Source: an uncultured Clostridia bacterium
GTDB lineage: Bacteria > Bacillota > Clostridia > Oscillospirales > Ruminococcaceae
NCBI GenBank assembly: GCA_937901465.1
Contig: CALGTU010000159.1
Coordinates: 1 to 8,903 of the forward strand
Direction: 5' to 3'
Length of the DNA: 8,903 nt
A program made the position numbers and the translations under genes. Shown here one piece after another: positions 6,484-8,903 of this stretch (positions are counted from its first letter, which is position 1; each line of letters starts with the position of its first letter). The notes beneath the pieces were generated by a model. It did not search any database. It saw nothing but the letters and a program-made list of their open reading frames with translations, and was not told where the DNA came from.

Positions 6484-7569
6484 CTAAAACTTTGTCGGAT
6501 TAGCCGAAAGATATTTTCTTACCATAAGCGCTATCTTGAAGATAATAGCATGGTCAAATTCTCTGAGGTCAAGACCTGTGAGTTTCTTGATTTTTTCAAG
6601 ACGATAAACAAGTGTGTTTCTGTGAACGAAAAGCTTTCTTGAAGTTTCAGAAACGTTGAGGTTATTTTCAAAGAATCTCTGGATTGTGAAAAGTGTTTCA
6701 TGGTCAAGAGAATCAATAGAACCTCTCTTGAAAACTTCATGAAGGAATGTTTCACAGAGTGTTGTAGGAAGATGATAGATAAGTCTTGCAATACCGAGAT
6801 TGTCGTAGCTAACGATAACCTTGTCTGTATCAAAAACCTTACCTACTTCAAGAGCAATCTGAGCTTCCTTGAATGAACGTGCAAGATCCTTAACGCCCTG
6901 AACACATGTTCCTATACCAACATTTACTCTTGTATAGAATTCGCTTGAAAGTGTATCTGAAATCGAACGTGCAAGCTTTTCGATATCCTTTGATTCAACA
7001 TTGTTCTTAACTTCCTTAACAAGAACAATATCGCTTTCTGTTATGTTGAAAACAAAATCCTTGCTCTTGTCGGGGAAAAGGTTCTGAATGATGTCATAAG
7101 CAGAAACATCATTTGAAGATACTATTCTTATAAGAAGAACAACTCTGCTGATGTCAGCGTTGAAATGAAGTTCTCTTGCCTTGATAACAACATCTCCGGG
7201 AAGAACGTTGTCGAGAACAACATTCTTGATGAAGTTGTTTCTGTCGTATTTTTCATCGTAATACTGCTTGATGCTTGAAAGAGTGATAGCCATGATTGAA
7301 GCATATCTTGATGCGTTTTCGTCTGTTCCTTCAACAAAAACAGCATAATCAGATCTCATATGTGTTCCGAAAGGCTTATATGTAAAACCATCGCGGATAA
7401 AAACATCATGAGAGTCGCTGAGGTCAAGCGAAACGAATTCGTTTGTTGTTCCGATTTTTGTAAGGTCACTGCAGGCAATAATTGTAGCTGTTTCGTCAAC
7501 AACGCCGATAACGCCGTTTACAGTATCCTTCATCTGATGAATAAGTCCCTGAAAAAGTCTGTTAGACAT
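6484..7569 (-). CDS. CdaR/PucR-type transcriptional regulator
   Basis: This 361-residue DNA-binding protein has the layout of sugar-diacid regulator (CdaR) relatives. The N-terminal sensor-like region (about 1-100) includes GVIGVVDETATIIACSD and resembles the diacid-recognition/PAS-like domain. A middle region (about 110-250) resembles the degenerate GGDEF-like part of these proteins. The C-terminal PucR-type helix-turn-helix lies at about 289-352 and includes NVSETSRKLFVHRNTLVYRL (305-324). Its ligand cannot be told from sequence; no diacid-use genes are nearby. From recall of clostridial genomes, such a regulator often sits just upstream of ftsE, which suggests control of the FtsEX operon or shared regulation; this is inference. 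ATG 7569 is preceded by GGGAG at a reasonable distance. The gene has its own promoter, and 112 bp separate it from ftsE. Confidence 0.86.
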   Translation of the reverse strand: MSNRLFQGLIHQMKDTVNGVIGVVDETATIIACSDLTKIGTTNEFVSLDLSDSHDVFIRDGFTYKPFGTHMRSDYAVFVEGTDENASRYASIMAITLSSIKQYYDEKYDRNNFIKNVVLDNVLPGDVVIKARELHFNADISRVVLLIRIVSSNDVSAYDIIQNLFPDKSKDFVFNITESDIVLVKEVKNNVESKDIEKLARSISDTLSSEFYTRVNVGIGTCVQGVKDLARSFKEAQIALEVGKVFDTDKVIVSYDNLGIARLIYHLPTTLCETFLHEVFKRGSIDSLDHETLFTIQRFFENNLNVSETSRKLFVHRNTLVYRLEKIKKLTGLDLREFDHAIIFKIALMVRKYLSANPTKF

Positions 7570-7600
7570 AACTTTTATCTCCCTCGTCGTTTTAAAGTTT

Positions 7601-7612
7601 GGCTTAAAAGCC
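7601..7612. repeat. Short palindrome in the regulator gene's leader
   Basis: GGCTTAAAAGCC is a near-perfect dyad (GGCTT/AAGCC) between the predicted transcript start (about 7618) and the start codon. It is a candidate autoregulatory operator, or a small RNA hairpin. Confidence 0.4.
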
Positions 7613-7624
7613 GCTTACTCTATT

Positions 7625-7653
7625 ATTATACATAATTTTTCAGGCTTCTGCAA
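7625..7653 (-). promoter_or_regulatory. Proximal promoter of the CdaR/PucR-type regulator
   Basis: Minus strand: -35 TTGCAG (7648-7653, three of six consensus bases), 17-bp spacer, perfect -10 TATAAT (7625-7630). It would give a leader of about 49 bases. The weak -35 suggests low or activator-dependent expression. Confidence 0.65.
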
Positions 7654-7733
7654 TAGTTTTTTGGCATTTTCACTTAACTTTCAACTTTAATTTCATAGTT
7701 TTTGCAATATACTCACAAAACCATAGCACCGCC

Positions 7734-7762
7734 ACTATAAATTCTACATTATTTCAGGACAA
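7734..7762 (-). promoter_or_regulatory. Possible distal promoter of the regulator gene
   Basis: Minus strand: TTGTCC (7757-7762), 17-bp spacer, TATAGT (7734-7739). If used, it would give a leader of about 158 bases that includes the proximal promoter. Such near matches are expected sometimes by chance in AT-rich DNA. Confidence 0.4.
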
Positions 7763-7908
7763 AAAGTGTTAACAATTTATTAATTTTGTAGAAAAACCAC
7801 CATTTTCCTTGTTGATTTCTCACAAACAAAAGTCGATTTTGTTACTTTTTTGTAATATATTAAATGGTAGGAAACTTTCTGTTAACAAAATATGAACATA
7901 AGGAAAAT

Positions 7909-7942
7909 AAAAAATATCCGATAGCCATAATAGTTATCGGAT
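7909..7942 (-). terminator. Rho-independent terminator of ptsH
   Basis: Minus strand: ATCCGATA (7935-7942) pairs perfectly with TATCGGAT (7916-7923) over 8 bp with an 11-base loop. It is followed by A and six T (7909-7914), then another T run. It lies 18 bases beyond the ptsH stop codon. Confidence 0.87.
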
Positions 7943-7960
7943 GATTTCTTATCATTTAAA

Positions 7961-8230
7961 TTACTTGTTTTCGTTGAATCCGCTTTCAACAAGTTCAACG
8001 AGTTCGTTAACAGCTGTTTCTTCGTCTGCACCATCAGCGATTACTCTGATTGATGTTCCGCCAACGATACCGAGTGAAAGGATACCAAGAAGGCTCTTTG
8101 CGTTAACTCTTCTTTCTTCCTTTTCTATCCAGATTGATGACTTGAATTCATTTGCTTTCTGAATGAAGAAAGTAGCGGGACGAGCGTGAAGACCAACCTG
8201 ATTCTGAACCATTACATCTTTAACAAACAT
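7961..8230 (-). CDS. ptsH: HPr-family phosphocarrier protein
   Basis: HPr is a small cytoplasmic protein. It accepts phosphate from PEP through enzyme I on His15 and hands it to sugar-specific EIIA domains. In Firmicutes, phosphorylation at Ser46 by HPr kinase makes it a CcpA co-repressor. The 89-residue product has both sites in the canonical places: His15 in GLHARPAT and Ser46 in VNAKSLLGILSLGI. It has full family length. The VNAKS context resembles B. subtilis Crh, but Crh lacks His15, so HPr is the better call. It stands alone: no ptsI, hprK or EII gene is adjacent. It has its own promoter and terminator. The ATG at 8230 is preceded by AGGAGAGG at a workable distance. It could serve sugar transport or mainly catabolite control, depending on which other PTS genes the genome has. 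Confidence 0.95.
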   Translation of the reverse strand: MFVKDVMVQNQVGLHARPATFFIQKANEFKSSIWIEKEERRVNAKSLLGILSLGIVGGTSIRVIADGADEETAVNELVELVESGFNENK

Positions 8231-8266
8231 AGTTTATACCTCTCCTAATCAAATCTTATCTGCCAT

Positions 8267-8279
8267 AGACCAATTGTCT
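8267..8279. repeat. Small dyad at the ptsH transcript start
   Basis: AGAC (8267-8270) and GTCT (8276-8279) flank CAATT, at or just after the expected ptsH transcript start. It could be an operator, but it is short and may be chance. Confidence 0.3.
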
Positions 8280-8286
8280 TAACTAC

Positions 8287-8315
8287 ATTATACTCTTAAA
8301 GAAAATTTCCGTCAA
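8287..8315 (-). promoter_or_regulatory. SigmaA promoter of ptsH
   Basis: Minus strand: -35 TTGACG (8310-8315, five of six), 17-bp spacer, perfect -10 TATAAT (8287-8292). Transcription would start near 8280, leaving a leader of about 50 bases. No cre-like operator was recognised over it. Confidence 0.85.
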
Positions 8316-8330
8316 TGTCATTTTCCACAC

Positions 8331-8353
8331 AAAAAGCCGGTTGACCGCTTTTT
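8331..8353 (-). terminator. Terminator-like hairpin between trmD and ptsH (possibly bidirectional)
   Basis: Minus strand: AAAAAGCGG (8345-8353) pairs with CCGGCTTTTT (8331-8340) through nine pairs with one bulged G and a TCAA tetraloop. The 3' arm ends in five T. The plus strand gives the mirror structure ending in six T. It lies about 180 bases past the trmD stop and upstream of the ptsH promoter, so it insulates ptsH from trmD-side transcription. Confidence 0.68.
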
Positions 8354-8534
8354 TCTTTCTTTTAGATAAATGAATATCAACTTTTGCGGTCAGCATTTGT
8401 GCATTTTGCTATAACTTTTTTAACGATTTTATGAATTTTCACATTTCAGATACCATTATTTTACATTTTTATTCTCAAACGGCAATTTTTCTGCATTTTT
8501 TTATCATAATGCACAAAAACAGAGTTAACAAAAA

Positions 8535-8903
8535 TTAACCCTTTTTCTCCTTTTCAGACATATATCTTTCATACATATCAGGACGGTTTTTCTGCGTGAT
8601 TTCAAGTGATTTCTGCATTCTCCAGTCATCTATGTTCTTGTGATGTCCCGATAAAAGAACCGAAGGAACTTTCATTCCTTCCCATTCTTCAGGTTTTGTA
8701 TACTGCGGATATTCCAGAAGTCCGTTATAGTGACTTTCATCTTCAAAGCATACGTTTGCCGATAAAACGCCCTCACAAAGCCTTGCAACAGCATCTGTAA
8801 CGATCAAAGCAGGAAGTTCCCCGCCTGTTAAAACATAATCCCCGACAGAGATTTCTTCATCAACAATCTTGTCAATAATTCTCTGGTCAACACCCTCATA
8901 ATG
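8535..8903 (-). CDS. trmD: tRNA (guanine37-N1)-methyltransferase, C-terminal part
   Basis: TrmD methylates G37 next to the anticodon using S-adenosylmethionine and prevents frameshifting. Only the last 122 codons are in the window; the 5' part lies beyond base 8903. The visible part starts at YEGVDQRI and includes the trefoil-knot SAM-binding segment ISVGDYVLTGGELPAL, the Arg of AVARL (E. coli Arg154) and GLLEYPQYTKP. It ends with VPSVLLSGHHKNIDDWR and the terminal helical region. Anchored on GLLEYPQYT, the E. coli catalytic Asp169 position falls on Glu of ESHYNGLL, with an Asp one residue before it; either acid could serve as the base. An apparent start inside the frame (TTG at 8807) is not a real start. 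The usual neighbour rplS does not follow within the 304-bp spacer. Confidence 0.97.
   Translation of the reverse strand, partial: HYEGVDQRIIDKIVDEEISVGDYVLTGGELPALIVTDAVARLCEGVLSANVCFEDESHYNGLLEYPQYTKPEEWEGMKVPSVLLSGHHKNIDDWRMQKSLEITQKNRPDMYERYMSEKEKKG

Larger units (their letters stand above)
7570..7960. other. 391-bp AT-rich intergenic region between ptsH and the regulator gene
   Basis: No convincing gene is present on either strand; the longest minus-strand frame here has no ribosome binding site. It holds the ptsH terminator at the high end and one or two promoters for the regulator at the low end. Between them are short palindromes: TGTTAACA twice (7767-7774 and 7880-7887), AACAAAA/TTTTGTT around five bases (7825-7843) and TTAC/GTAA around six T (7842-7855). 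These could be operators. Confidence 0.7.
8231..8534. other. 304-bp AT-rich spacer between trmD and ptsH
   Basis: No gene is seen, and in particular no rplS directly after trmD. The low end carries the ptsH leader and promoter. The middle has the terminator-like hairpin, which overlaps a 7-bp inverted repeat (8342-8348 with 8386-8392). The high end has a 10-bp inverted repeat, TTTGTGCATT (8396-8405) with its complement at 8508-8517, and a competing 6-bp partner at 8492-8497. Confidence 0.7.

Noticed and set aside
7664..7735. 21-codon GTG-initiated frame on the minus strand, a possible leader peptide for the regulator
   Set aside because: It begins almost at the possible distal -10 element and has no ribosome binding site, so translation is not supported.
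7760..7790. Clostridial Rex-type operator (TTGTTAA-N4-TTAACAA)
   Set aside because: Only one half-site-like word (TTGTTAAC) is present; the second half at the required spacing is missing.
1..8903. Mobile elements, CRISPR arrays, tRNA or rRNA genes
   Set aside because: I saw no transposase or integrase, no regularly spaced repeats and no recognisable tRNA or rRNA sequence on either strand.

Overview
The window looks like a core-genome segment of a low-GC Firmicute of class Clostridia. The gene order (PucR/CdaR-type regulator, ftsE, ftsX, M23 peptidase, S41 peptidase-like protein, greA, lysS), the strong AGGAGG-type ribosome binding sites, the near-consensus SigmaA promoters and the frequent AGA codons all fit Lachnospiraceae- or Oscillospiraceae-like gut clostridia. 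That placement is inference; there is no rRNA here. Every gene reads on the minus strand, so transcription runs from high to low coordinates.

Reading in the direction of transcription: (1) 8903-8535 is the 3' part of trmD, a tRNA m1G37 methyltransferase. (2) 8534-8231 is a 304-bp AT-rich spacer with several competing inverted repeats, a terminator-like hairpin and a good promoter for the next gene. (3) 8230-7961 is a stand-alone HPr phosphocarrier gene with its own promoter and terminator. (4) 7960-7570 is a 391-bp AT-rich spacer with one or two promoters and several short palindromes. (5) 7569-6484 is a CdaR/PucR-type transcriptional regulator. (6) 6371-2347 is a tight ftsE-ftsX-M23 peptidase-S41 operon whose promoter lies inside a palindrome. 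(7) 2273-276 is greA-lysS with its own consensus promoter and a clear terminator. (8) 207-1 is the start of an unidentified, very highly charged helical protein.

The operon is best read as a cell-wall hydrolysis control module. FtsE (ATPase) and FtsX (membrane subunit) are expected to pass conformational signals across the membrane to the coiled-coil part of the secreted M23 endopeptidase, which cuts peptidoglycan peptides. The fourth gene encodes a membrane-anchored PDZ-S41 protein of the CtpA/CtpB type. B. subtilis also has a CtpB gene beside ftsEX, but here all three catalytic positions (Ser, Lys, Gln) are replaced by Tyr, Val and Lys and the NPGG-type loop is altered. It is therefore predicted to be a pseudoprotease kept as a structural or regulatory part of the FtsEX system. 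This is the most interesting observation in the window.

Secondary points are an extra Cys/His-rich insertion in the M23 catalytic domain, an HPr that combines an active His15 with a Crh-like Ser46 segment, terminator/antiterminator-like pairing downstream of trmD, and the absence of rplS immediately after trmD.
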